From Verrucomicrobiota bacterium (lineage in GTDB: Bacteria; Verrucomicrobiota; Kiritimatiellia; CAIVKH01), in assembly GCA_024233345.1 (NCBI GenBank), contig JACKPT010000004.1:167722-231721 (forward strand): DNA of 64,000 nucleotides. The letters are read 5' to 3'. This document shows, piece by piece, positions 55,756 through 64,000 of this stretch (position 1 is the stretch's first letter; each line of letters begins with the position of its first letter). Both the position numbers and the translations under genes were made by a program. The notes under the pieces were generated by a model, which saw only the letters and a list, made by a program, of their open reading frames with translations, was not told the DNA's origin and searched no databases.

Positions 55756-56637
55756 TTACGGCACAACTTTGTTCAAAGGAATCTCAATGATTCCCTCCGC
55801 GCCCGCTTCCTTGAGTTGCGGAATGATTTCCCTTACCACTGATTCCTCGACCACCGACTCGATGGAGTACCATCCATCCTGGGCCAATTGATTCAGGGTG
55901 GGGGCGTGAAGAGCTGGCAGCAGGGCGCTGACTGCCTTCACCTTGTCGGTGGAGACATTCATTTTGAGGAGGACCTTGGTCTCGGCGGCGAGGGCGCCCT
56001 CCAGCAACATCGCGAGCTGCTGCACCTTTTTCTTTTTCCACGGGTCCTGCCAGGCGTCTTGATTGACAATGAGGCGGGTGGTGGATTCGAGAATGGTTTC
56101 CACGATGCGCAGGTTGTTGGCCCGCAACGAGGAGCCGGTCTCGGTGATCTCGACAATCGCGTCGACCAGTTCGGGAGCCTTGACTTCGGTGGCCCCCCAG
56201 GAAAATTCGACCTCGGCTTTGACCCCGTTTTTCTCGAGGTACTGGCGGGTTATGCCCACGGCTTCGGTGGCAACCCGCTTGCCTTCGAGGTCTTTGACCG
56301 ACTGAATGGGCGAATCGTTGGGAACCGCGAGTACCCAGCGGACGGGGCGAAGACCCTGTTTGGCGTAGACCAGGTTGGCCACTTCCACCACGTTCGAGCG
56401 GTTTTCGGTGATCCAGTCAAACCCGGTCATTCCGACATCGAGCACGCCCTGCTCCACATAACGGCTGATTTCCTGGGCCCGGATCAGGCGGGCTTCGATT
56501 TCCGGGTCATCCACGCTCGGTATGTAGGAGCGCGATCCGGAACGAATCGTGAACCCCGCCTTCTTCATCATGGCGTAGGTGGATTCCTGCAGACTACCCT
56601 TGGGCAGGCCTAATATGATTTTGTGTGGTTGATTCAT
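55756..56637 (-). CDS. hisG: ATP phosphoribosyltransferase, long form
   Basis: First enzyme of histidine synthesis, 293 residues, with the C-terminal ACT-like regulatory domain, so the long HisG that does not need HisZ. Motifs: LGLPKGSLQEST, GVLDVGMTGFDWI, KRVATEAVGITRQYL, the PRPP loop VDAIVEITETGSSLRANNL, and the C-terminal AEGIIEIPLNKVV. No other his genes are in the window. Confidence 0.97.
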   Translation of the reverse strand: MNQPHKIILGLPKGSLQESTYAMMKKAGFTIRSGSRSYIPSVDDPEIEARLIRAQEISRYVEQGVLDVGMTGFDWITENRSNVVEVANLVYAKQGLRPVRWVLAVPNDSPIQSVKDLEGKRVATEAVGITRQYLEKNGVKAEVEFSWGATEVKAPELVDAIVEITETGSSLRANNLRIVETILESTTRLIVNQDAWQDPWKKKKVQQLAMLLEGALAAETKVLLKMNVSTDKVKAVSALLPALHAPTLNQLAQDGWYSIESVVEESVVREIIPQLKEAGAEGIIEIPLNKVVP

Positions 56638-56718
56638 GAGTCTGTTTGAAAGATGAAAGCGGCAAAGTGTAGTGATTCCTGCACCCCGCGTCTACCCCCA
56701 AAACGAAAAAGATTCGAA

Positions 56719-57330
56719 TCAGCCGGGGGTTTGCACCCGGCGGCCATCCAGGGTGAGCCGACCTTCGGCCAGCCACCGCAGGGCCTCCGGATAGGCAATA
56801 TGCTCCTGTTCGAGGATGCGGGCATGGAGGTCGCCGGGAGTATCGCCGGGCAGAACCGGGACCGCTTTTTGGACAATAATCGGGCCGGTATCCATTCCTT
56901 CATCCACAAAATGGACGGTGCAGCCTGACACCTTGGCCCCGTAGTCTACCGCCTGTTTCCACGCTTCCAGCCCGGGGAAGGCGGGTAGCAGGGAGGGGTG
57001 AATGTTCAGGACACGGTTGGGAAAGGCCCTCAACAGGCCGGATTTGATCATCAGCATGAACCCGGCGAGCACGATGCACTCCGCGCCAGCCTCCTGAAAC
57101 ATCCGGATGGCCAGTCGCTCCGCCTCACCATCGAGTTTGGTCCGGTAGGGGGCGGGATTGACATGGTGAGCGGGGATACCGGCTCGCCGGGCCTTGACCA
57201 GGATACCCGCGTCCGCATGATCCGAGATCACGCACACCACCTCCACCGGAAGGCCATCCTCCTCGATGGCATCCAGAATCGCCTGAAAATTGCTGCCGCT
57301 GCCAGATCCCGCCACCCCGATCCTGATCAT
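56719..57330 (-). CDS. purN: phosphoribosylglycinamide formyltransferase
   Basis: Purine enzyme of 203 residues that formylates GAR with 10-formyl-THF. VAGSGSGSNFQAILDAI is the phosphate-binding loop. The catalytic residues are Asn109 and His111 in LNIHPSLLPAFPG and Asp147 in DEGMDTGPIIVQ. It stands alone, 81 bases upstream of hisG. Confidence 0.96.
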   Translation of the reverse strand: MIRIGVAGSGSGSNFQAILDAIEEDGLPVEVVCVISDHADAGILVKARRAGIPAHHVNPAPYRTKLDGEAERLAIRMFQEAGAECIVLAGFMLMIKSGLLRAFPNRVLNIHPSLLPAFPGLEAWKQAVDYGAKVSGCTVHFVDEGMDTGPIIVQKAVPVLPGDTPGDLHARILEQEHIAYPEALRWLAEGRLTLDGRRVQTPG

Positions 57331-57400
57331 CCTTCGCCTCTTTCATATCCCGCTTGAAGGATCAGAACGGACAAGGTACTGTATCGACCTCCTTCAAGTC

Positions 57401-57469
57401 GGGCGGTTAGCTCACCTGATTCGAGGGTCTGGTTTACACCCAGAGGCTTTTGGTTGCAAGCGGACAACC
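57401..57469 (+). pseudogene. decayed tRNA-Val-like sequence
   Basis: The first 14 bases (GGGCGGTTAGCTCA) equal the 5' end of the intact tRNA-Val 196 bases further on. An anticodon arm TCTGG-TTTACAC-CCAGA with the same TAC anticodon loop follows at the right distance. The D-loop lacks its GG, the T arm (GGTTG-N8-CAACC) lacks the TTC loop, and the 3' acceptor strand cannot pair with GGGCGGT. It should not make a functional tRNA. The 266 bases between purN and the intact tRNA hold nothing else I recognise. Confidence 0.6.
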
Positions 57470-57596
57470 GGAGCGAACGCAGAAGCGTTGTTTGCTCGCA
57501 TGTTGCGAAGGGTTTGGTTAGAGGGTTCCTGTGTGGCCCCGATTCCGGGGTGACACCCGGGGGCTGAACGAGGAGCGATTCGGTCTCCGAAATTGC

Positions 57597-57672
57597 GGGC
57601 GGTTAGCTCAATTGGTAGAGCGCCACGTTTACACCGTGGATGTTACAGGTTCGAGTCCTGTACCGCCCACCA
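57597..57672 (+). tRNA. tRNA-Val (anticodon TAC)
   Basis: A complete cloverleaf: acceptor GGGCGGT / ACCGCCC, D arm GCTC..GAGC with GG in the loop, anticodon arm CCACG-TTTACAC-CGTGG (TAC reads GTA and other Val codons), T arm ACAGG-TTCGAGT-CCTGT, discriminator A, and an encoded CCA. It is isolated from other tRNA genes and starts an accessory-looking region. Confidence 0.97.
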
Positions 57673-57676
57673 GCCT

Positions 57677-57700
57677 TCGCCCCGCAATTGCGGGGACTAC
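57677..57700. repeat. GCCCCGC-N4-GCGGGG hairpin after tRNA-Val
   Basis: TTCGCCCCGCAATTGCGGGG followed by a CTACG block, lying 5 bases past the tRNA. It resembles one arm of the palindromic repeat at 5823-5940 (same hairpin stem and the CTACG block after it). It could act as the tRNA terminator or be a dispersed REP copy. Confidence 0.5.
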
Positions 57701-57800
57701 GGCTTGGCTTGCCGGTCGGCAGAAGCGAAACGAAGCACGGGCAACCCGACCGGGATTTTCCGCGCAGTCCCGATGATCTTTTTCAAGCCGCCCTTGGATC

Positions 57801-58031
57801 TCAACGAAGCGTCTTCGCCGGATAGAGTTTGTCGATGGACACCTGAAGGGCGCGGGCGAGCAGGGGGAGTTCTTCATCCGACACACAGCGAAGCCTCGCC
57901 TCGATCTTGGAAAGGGTCTGGCGGCTAATGTCCCAATCGAGCCGCTGCAATTTGGCGGCGAACTCTTCCTGAGTCCATCCGCGCTCATAGCGCAACTTTC
58001 TGACCTGTGGGCCGACGATGTTCTGCGGCAT
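57801..58031 (-). CDS. small XRE-family transcriptional regulator
   Basis: DNA-binding protein of 76 residues made of little more than a helix-turn-helix (VRKLRYERGWTQEEFAAKLQRL, then ISRQTLSKIEARLRCVSDEELPLLARALQV). The size resembles phage or restriction-modification controller proteins. Just before its start are two 16-bp operator-like palindromes (58042-58103), suggesting autoregulation and control of the divergent large gene. Confidence 0.88.
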   Translation of the reverse strand: MPQNIVGPQVRKLRYERGWTQEEFAAKLQRLDWDISRQTLSKIEARLRCVSDEELPLLARALQVSIDKLYPAKTLR

Positions 58032-58041
58032 GCGGATTCTT

Positions 58042-58103
58042 GCTCCAGTAATGGAGCTTGACTTTACCGGTGACTTAACCTTTTATAGCTCCGTTATCGG
58101 AGC
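58042..58103. promoter_or_regulatory. two GCTCC-N6-GGAGC operators around a promoter
   Basis: GCTCCAGTAATGGAGC (58042-58057) and GCTCCGTTATCGGAGC (58088-58103), centres 46 bp apart. Between and touching them on the plus strand are TTGACT (58059-58064), 17 bases, and TTTTAT (58082-58087), a fair sigma-70-type promoter toward the secreted protein. They lie 11 bases beyond the XRE start, so the XRE protein is the natural candidate to bind them. Confidence 0.6.
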
Positions 58104-58310
58104 ACGTTGTGCGGGAAGTGGAAGCGGAAACCAGCGCGGCATGTTCGGCTGTCGCGGGTCGGGAGGACAAGTGTTTATCAAGATAGGGGAAACCCCGATC
58201 TAACACAGGACGGGCTTGCGGTGTAGGATGGCGATGAGGTGGGAGCGACTCTTTCATGGGAAGGCTGATTGCGTTATGGACGTTTCAACCACAAAGAAGG
58301 ATATTGCGGC

Positions 58311-61300
58311 ATGACACAGAGACTCAAGGCGGCTCTCGGCAGTGCACGCATCCAGCCGCTGATCCTTCTTTCAGCCCTTCTCTTTTCCATCACCGTCGGG
58401 TGGGCGGTGTCCCGGCTTACGGATGACGGCAACACGGTGGAATCGTATGAAGACCTCGTGAGTCGTTACCTCGAGTATCGCGACCACAGCTACAAGTTGT
58501 GCGTGCCATCCTGGTACATGTACGGCGATCAGATCGAGGCAATCGAGAGCCTGTACGGTCTTGCCGGTTTCCAGGATCAACCGGACTGGTTTGTGCGGTT
58601 CGATATGGGCGAGCTATACATCAAACCTCACAGTGCGCTGTCCCGGCAGATCGCCCACGAAACCCGGTTGGTTATCTACGAAGACATGGGCAAGGGGGAG
58701 TTGTTGGTCCTTCGCGATGACAGGAGCAGCCTGGCAGAAGAAATTGTCTATACCGCACCTCTCTGGTCAGCGGTGAAAACGGAGGAGGCGCTTTCGGATT
58801 ACCTGTTCCGTGAACTGTCGAAGCGCCGCGTGGTCTGGTGCGTGACCCTGAAAGACAAAGCGACTGCGGACGCAGAGATAGATGCGCAGATCGCTTCGGC
58901 AAACCTGTTGCTTCCGGAAACCTTTGGCGGCTCGGAAATGCTCCTCTTGATGGGCGGTGGGACCTGCACGCAGATCGTGTTCACCGGCATGGAGAGTTCC
59001 AGCAACGCCGTCAACGTTGGGCTCTGCATCCCCGACGGGGTCACCAACGTCGATATCTTCACGTGCATTGACCTTCTGCCTCACACGTGGACCTTCGCGG
59101 CTCGGGAGTTGTCCATCCAGAGTACGAACTTCCTGATATGGACCGACACCAACCAGTGGCCCCAGGGAGAGGCGAACTTCCGTCTTTACTCTGCCGGAGA
59201 TGCCGACGTGGACACGGACGAAGATGGATATGCGGATGCCAGAGAGCAAATGGTTTACTTGACCGACCCTTTGAATTCCAACTCCAGGCCTGTCGTAGTA
59301 TCCGGCACCGTTGCCTACAGTGGTTCCGAAACCGGAACCATCCATGTGCTCGTCACCACCAATGAGAGCAGTTGGTCGCTCGCCAAATCCGTCAACATCC
59401 CCGGACCGGGATCCTACACCAACGATGAAGTGGGCAATGACGCATCCTACTGGTTCAAAGCCTTTCTGGATGTCGATGAAAACGGAAGTCGGCAGGTATG
59501 GGAACCGTGGGGGCTATACAGTGAATCGTCGATGCTGGTCACCGGTGACGTTTCGGGCATCGACATCACGCTTCAGGATCAACCGTCGATCTGGGGAACG
59601 ATCTCTTACAGCGGCTCCCACACCGGTGACGTTCATGTCATCGCAGTGGCCCAATCCAACAGTTGGGATACCACCGATGAAACAGTTCTGACCTGGGAGC
59701 AGGGAACCGCCGACCTGACCGGTGGGGTGGTTTACCTGAGTTTCCCTGCGGAGTACTCCATCGCGGGCATGCCAATGTCGAACTACTGGATCAGGGCATT
59801 CATGGATCAGGATGGCGATGGCGAGTTCTCCGGCAGCGAGAACGCCGGGTTATACTCGGCCTCTTCGATCACCGTCAGCCATCGCCTCACCGGGGTTGAC
59901 ATCACCCTGTTCGACCGATCGTCCGACGACAGCGATCTGGATTGGTTCACAGACTGGTACGAAGTCACTCACATGACCGATCCGATGAACGCAAGCAACT
60001 ACCCGACGTACCTGGCCTTCGTGGACGAGAGTTCGGTGATCACGACAAATACAACGGTTTCACTCGATCTTGACGCATTTGCCGCCGACACCGTGGAGAT
60101 TTCCGAATCCGTCAACTTTCAACCGGCCTGGACCGCTACCTTCAGCGAAGTTGTGTCCTATCCCTTGAGTTCGGACGACAACGGATGGAGAACGCTCTAT
60201 CTCCAATTGGTCCGCACCGGAGAAACCAGCCGGGTATTCATGGATTCTCTTCTTCTGGACACGTTGCCGCCGAGCTTGACTGTGACTTCTCCATCTCCGG
60301 CGATGGTGACCTCCGCCAGGTGGATTTCCGTTCAGGGAACGATTCAGGACGATGGGCTTGGCGTCAGCGTACAAATCGATGGCCGCTATCCGGACCGAAC
60401 GTACCAAGGCGGCTACTCTTTCGAGCGGTATCGCCTTGATCCGGGCACCAATCTCCTCACCGTCGCCGCCACGGACCGTGCCGGTCATTCGACCCAGGTA
60501 GTTCTTCAGGTCGTTCAGGATTTGTCTCTGGATACAACCGCGCCGTCGATCTCTTTTGAGGTTCCTTCCTATGTCGGCTCGAATGAGGTCTACTCCTTCA
60601 GCGGCAGCACGGACGACCCGTTTGCCGAAGTCTCGATGACCGTGCGGCAGGGAGACAACGAAATCGGTCCAATCGCCATGGCCGGGGTGAACACTCAGCG
60701 ATGGAAATCGACCTCCCTGTTCTCCGGAATCAACGAAGTTCTGTTCGTTGCAGAGGACCCGGCCGGTCACGCCACCACGTCCAGCTACACCGTCGTTCGC
60801 GATGATGGCTTCTTCCTCGCGATAACCAGTCCGGCGCCGGGCCAGGTCATAAACTCGACAAGCGTTCTCGTGAGGGGGCATGCGTCGCTGGACTTCGTCG
60901 GGGCCACGATTACCGTCAACGGCGTCGAGGCCAATCTCACGACCCTGACCGACCGGGTCGAATTCGTCACCGTCTCCGCTGTTCCTCTGGAAAAAGGACA
61001 CACCGACCTCCGCGGCACCGCCTCGCTGGGAACGAGCGGGTACGGGCTCTTTTCCCAAAGCGGGGAAAACGACTACCTGTTTCACCATTCGATCTATGAC
61101 TATCAAGTGACCTACGTGCGGACCTATAGACATAGCGAGGGCGGTAGCTGGTATCAGTGGGACTTTGCGCCAACCAGAACCATTTATGAACGAAACTGGT
61201 CGCAAGGAACAGACGAGGAAATTTGGGACGCTGGGGTTCTGACCGATCGGTCCACATCCAGCACAAACATCAAGTATTACTATGACACCATGTTTGGAGA

Positions 61301-63080
61301 ACCCGAGTGGACAACCAGTATCGTCGTGGGCGTGGAGACCGTCAGCGGGCAGACGTCCGTGCCTCTGCTTGCGGAATTCGGTGAGTCCGCGAGCCAGAAC
61401 CGAACGCATATATCGTACGATAAATACGAATACTCTTTAAGCACCGACATTTCGGAAGTCCGCTTTGTCAAACACTCAAACAATTCCGAACCGCAAGCCG
61501 TGTTCCTGATCCTGCCCGGTATCTACAAAGGCGGCGAACTTCCGGATGATGCCACCAACATCTATTTCCGAGGACACCAAGGGTTCATCTTGAACAACTA
61601 CCTGACCTTCGTATACACGGTTGAACCGGGAGTGGAGTACAGCATCACCGAAGACGACTTCGCGTGGCCGGTCACGCATTCCTACGAAGCCAACAGCCCG
61701 TATATTGGGGGCGAGAAAACCGGCAGGCATCACCTTCATATCCTTCTCCCTTCTTTGCTCAACAACGACGAACCCCTCGTCGATCTGGATTCGGACATCG
61801 ATAATGACGGGGATATAGACGATGATGACGACCCTCTCGAAGACAAGGACATGGGAGAAATTGTTCGGGTGGACGACACGGACGACGGATCAAGCTGGGA
61901 AGACGACGATTTTCAGTATGTGGCCGTGGAGATCCAGCCCAACCCTTCTGTCGGAGTTGCCTGGTTTACCTACGACACATCCAAGGTGAAGCTTTGGGAA
62001 TATCCCAATTACGATGAAATTCCTTCCGGTTCGGCGTCTTCTCCCTATTGGGATTTTGGAAACGGCGATCGGTTGCCGTATGAAGTCTATGTTCAAGGGC
62101 TGGCAACCACAGCCCCGAACGCCGAAATCGAGGTCATTCTTCACTACAAGATGGATGACGCGGAATGGGCGGACACAAACCGGATAACGGTCTGTGGAGA
62201 GTTAGGACACCATGCCTACTTCGCCTCGATCGTGGACTACATCAAAGAATATCGAGGCTTCTTCGCGGAAGACTACAAGCTCTTTGAGGACGATGTTGAT
62301 GCGCCTGGGGGACCAGCCGGGTTCACGCACAACCTCGTCGCCGTTCTCACCGAGGAGACGACGATGCACAACCATGACGCACGTCTCGATCCTGTGAATA
62401 AATACTACGGTGACGTACAAGCCGACTTTGGAAGTGCTGTAGTCATCGTCAATGGGGGATACTTTGACACAACGTGGAGTGACCCGGAAGACGAGCCGCC
62501 CTATGCTGGCCGCGTCAAAGGAATCTGTCTTGAGAACAGTTCACAAGTTCTCCACTCTCGGCCTGTACTTCCCATTCCGCCGGATACAGAAGACTATTGG
62601 TATGATCATCGTGGATGGATTGGTCAATCCACAGCTTCGGACGCTTGGCTCTACGGCGAACCAGCTTCAGATGCTCCACTAGACGGAAGTCTCCGTGCTG
62701 CAGTTGGAAGCGTCATCGCATTTTATCCCAACACTACGCGCCCTTTTCCGAGCGGCGCGGCTGGTTATAACGAGGAGATGTCAAACATTATTGGATGGAG
62801 TACGAACGGAGTTCTGTTCTTTATTGTCAGCACGCAAGGTGAGGGTACATATAGTCCGAGCATCGACTATTCGGGTCTCGTAGATGCAATTGCTGATTCC
62901 GGCGCGAAGACGGTTTACGAAATGGATGGTTCATCGAGCATCGCGTTTCTCCACCGGGACAGGCTTGGCAACAACCTTGACGTATACGGCTCGGTCGGCA
63001 AGCGGCATCAGTACCTTTACTACACATTTGCACCGGAGCAGCGAGTTAGTAACTATGTGATCATCAATTGGAAGCCCTAA
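58311..63080 (+). CDS. very large secreted protein with Ca-binding repeats and a NAGPA-like C-terminal domain
   Basis: Protein of 1589 residues from the ATG at 58311, with AAGGA 9 bases ahead. A signal/anchor segment (PLILLSALLFSITVGWAV) opens it. Acidic thrombospondin-3-like Ca-binding stretches occur near 300 (DADVDTDEDGYADAREQ), 545 and 1165-1200 (DSDIDNDGDIDDDDD). Several Ig-like or big domains lie between. The C-terminal ~250 residues hold NGGYFD at ~1380 and EMDGSSS at ~1535, the two hallmarks of phosphodiester glycosidase (NAGPA/DUF2233) domains. A surface glycan or phosphodiester hydrolase is plausible. A lipoprotein gene follows by 19 bases. Confidence 0.8.
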   Translation: MTQRLKAALGSARIQPLILLSALLFSITVGWAVSRLTDDGNTVESYEDLVSRYLEYRDHSYKLCVPSWYMYGDQIEAIESLYGLAGFQDQPDWFVRFDMGELYIKPHSALSRQIAHETRLVIYEDMGKGELLVLRDDRSSLAEEIVYTAPLWSAVKTEEALSDYLFRELSKRRVVWCVTLKDKATADAEIDAQIASANLLLPETFGGSEMLLLMGGGTCTQIVFTGMESSSNAVNVGLCIPDGVTNVDIFTCIDLLPHTWTFAARELSIQSTNFLIWTDTNQWPQGEANFRLYSAGDADVDTDEDGYADAREQMVYLTDPLNSNSRPVVVSGTVAYSGSETGTIHVLVTTNESSWSLAKSVNIPGPGSYTNDEVGNDASYWFKAFLDVDENGSRQVWEPWGLYSESSMLVTGDVSGIDITLQDQPSIWGTISYSGSHTGDVHVIAVAQSNSWDTTDETVLTWEQGTADLTGGVVYLSFPAEYSIAGMPMSNYWIRAFMDQDGDGEFSGSENAGLYSASSITVSHRLTGVDITLFDRSSDDSDLDWFTDWYEVTHMTDPMNASNYPTYLAFVDESSVITTNTTVSLDLDAFAADTVEISESVNFQPAWTATFSEVVSYPLSSDDNGWRTLYLQLVRTGETSRVFMDSLLLDTLPPSLTVTSPSPAMVTSARWISVQGTIQDDGLGVSVQIDGRYPDRTYQGGYSFERYRLDPGTNLLTVAATDRAGHSTQVVLQVVQDLSLDTTAPSISFEVPSYVGSNEVYSFSGSTDDPFAEVSMTVRQGDNEIGPIAMAGVNTQRWKSTSLFSGINEVLFVAEDPAGHATTSSYTVVRDDGFFLAITSPAPGQVINSTSVLVRGHASLDFVGATITVNGVEANLTTLTDRVEFVTVSAVPLEKGHTDLRGTASLGTSGYGLFSQSGENDYLFHHSIYDYQVTYVRTYRHSEGGSWYQWDFAPTRTIYERNWSQGTDEEIWDAGVLTDRSTSSTNIKYYYDTMFGEPEWTTSIVVGVETVSGQTSVPLLAEFGESASQNRTHISYDKYEYSLSTDISEVRFVKHSNNSEPQAVFLILPGIYKGGELPDDATNIYFRGHQGFILNNYLTFVYTVEPGVEYSITEDDFAWPVTHSYEANSPYIGGEKTGRHHLHILLPSLLNNDEPLVDLDSDIDNDGDIDDDDDPLEDKDMGEIVRVDDTDDGSSWEDDDFQYVAVEIQPNPSVGVAWFTYDTSKVKLWEYPNYDEIPSGSASSPYWDFGNGDRLPYEVYVQGLATTAPNAEIEVILHYKMDDAEWADTNRITVCGELGHHAYFASIVDYIKEYRGFFAEDYKLFEDDVDAPGGPAGFTHNLVAVLTEETTMHNHDARLDPVNKYYGDVQADFGSAVVIVNGGYFDTTWSDPEDEPPYAGRVKGICLENSSQVLHSRPVLPIPPDTEDYWYDHRGWIGQSTASDAWLYGEPASDAPLDGSLRAAVGSVIAFYPNTTRPFPSGAAGYNEEMSNIIGWSTNGVLFFIVSTQGEGTYSPSIDYSGLVDAIADSGAKTVYEMDGSSSIAFLHRDRLGNNLDVYGSVGKRHQYLYYTFAPEQRVSNYVIINWKP

Positions 63081-63099
63081 TCAAGGACGCTCACACACC

Positions 63100-64000
63100 A
63101 TGAAAACACTAAGACTATCTGTTCTCTTGATGCTCCTCGGGGCCTTCTTTTCGGCGTGCATCGCAGACGATGGTTCTCATGCGATTCAAAAGGACGAGAT
63201 TGAATCTGCCATTCGGCTGGAAGCCGCGGATCAACAGGCAATGTCTTCTGCGGACCTCGCGCAGATAATTGAAAACGCAGGTGCAAAGTCTATTGCCTTG
63301 GCTGATGCGTGGGCTGAGATCAGGCCTGAATATTGGGTTAGCGATGTTCTTGGCAATGGCCTATTTGAGTCGTTTCTTTGGCCCGCAGCAAACTTGGCGT
63401 CGGCGAAGCAAGGCATTCCTCGACGCTCAGACAGAGCCCTCGCCATCTCGTCTGCAGATGCAACGGACTTACTCTATGCTATCCTTGCTTTTCGCGAGAT
63501 GCTTCAGCGAATGGATCCGCATGTGTGGACAGTATTGGTAGACCGGTCATCGAAAGGCGGCACACTCTTGGACTTATGCCTGATGATGCAAATCACATGG
63601 GGGCATTCCTTGCGCGTGTTGCCTGGTGATGCGGTCCCTGCATCATCACGTGAGTCCGCAAACACGCCACTGCCTCAGCCACTTCCGGCGACGGAATGGA
63701 GGCTGCCGCATGGGGCACCGGACCAATGGATGGCACTTGCTACAGGATCAAATGCCGTCTTTCGATTGCTGGCAATCAAGGGCCTGGATCTGTGGGCTGG
63801 ATCAAATGAACTTCCATCGCTGTTGCGGACAGCCCTTAACGATCCATACCTTTCTATACGTGAAGAGGCGGTATCGCGACTTGACCGACTTGCACCGGAA
63901 ATGCAGGCACAGTTACTGGATGAATATGTGCAGCGGAAGAAACCATGGGTTCCCATCACGGAGGCCGAGCGTGAGGGGGAAAAATGGATGAACGATCAAG
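63100..64000 (+). CDS. lipoprotein of unknown function, 3' end cut by window
   Basis: The frame from the ATG at 63100 is open to the window's end (300 residues visible). A lipoprotein signal peptide ends in lipobox FSAC (Cys20). The rest is mostly helical and without recognised motifs; a stretch near the visible end (TALNDPYLSIREEAVSRLDRLAPEMQAQLLDEYV) looks like a HEAT-type repeat. Base composition is visibly lower in GC than the core genes to the left. It follows the large secreted protein closely and may be its operon partner. Confidence 0.75.
   Translation, partial: MKTLRLSVLLMLLGAFFSACIADDGSHAIQKDEIESAIRLEAADQQAMSSADLAQIIENAGAKSIALADAWAEIRPEYWVSDVLGNGLFESFLWPAANLASAKQGIPRRSDRALAISSADATDLLYAILAFREMLQRMDPHVWTVLVDRSSKGGTLLDLCLMMQITWGHSLRVLPGDAVPASSRESANTPLPQPLPATEWRLPHGAPDQWMALATGSNAVFRLLAIKGLDLWAGSNELPSLLRTALNDPYLSIREEAVSRLDRLAPEMQAQLLDEYVQRKKPWVPITEAEREGEKWMNDQ

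Overview
The window is about 64 kb of GC-rich bacterial chromosome, most of it ordinary core metabolism. Gene content suggests a Gram-negative member of the PVC superphylum, most likely Kiritimatiellota or Verrucomicrobiota. The grounds are a GlnN-type (GSIII) glutamine synthetase, glucosylglycerate genes, a TorF-like porin, lipoproteins, very large secreted proteins with Calx-beta, lamin-tail or Ca-binding repeats, and a coproporphyrin-type heme gene set. This placement is inference; the window has no 16S rRNA gene.

Layout. 0-8 kb: heme genes (hemE, an HemY/CgoX-type oxidase, a ChdC/HemQ-type decarboxylase, hemL) with a TPR membrane glycosyltransferase-like protein and a lipocalin. 8-16 kb: a membrane protein, an M23 peptidase, an EEP-fold enzyme, HPr, a large secreted EEP-fold protein and fmt. 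16-23.1 kb: a compatible-solute locus (GpgS, two GT4 enzymes, a GH13_18 phosphorylase, a degenerate M20-like protein). 23.1-23.5 kb: a DgkA-type kinase. 23.5-40.5 kb: a nitrogen-assimilation block (gltD, gltB, purF, porin, glnK, amtB, a NifA/NtrC-type activator, nadE, glnA). 40.5-57.4 kb: a GH13 enzyme, a four-helix-bundle gene set in hairpin repeats, mscL, typA, a zinc-ribbon/EIIA fusion, a Ser/Thr kinase, cyclophilin, aroB, an AGCS symporter, a TPR lipoprotein, a 29-residue basic protein, hisG and purN. 57.4-64 kb: a more accessory-looking end with a decayed tRNA-Val copy, an intact tRNA-Val, a palindromic repeat, a small XRE regulator with two operators, a 1.6-kilo-residue secreted protein and a lipoprotein cut by the window edge.

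How it fits together. The most informative signal is regulatory. amtB and glnA each carry a good sigma-54 promoter (GG-N10-GC). About 100-135 bp upstream of each lies a pair of 12-bp sites of the form KACA-WWWW-TGTA, centred exactly 30 bp apart. The same 30-bp arrangement, with one degenerate partner, lies over the -10 and -35 of the operon (nadE plus the sigma-54 activator) that encodes the likely binding protein. A single site lies upstream of gltB. This predicts a compact, autoregulated nitrogen regulon, controlled together with a GlnK that lacks the usual uridylylated Tyr51. Several operons are joined by 4-base ATGA overlaps (hemE-hemY-TPR protein, hemL-chdC, HPr-EEP, nadE-activator, kinase-pilin-like, M20-like-gpgS).

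No CRISPR array, prophage or insertion sequence was recognised.
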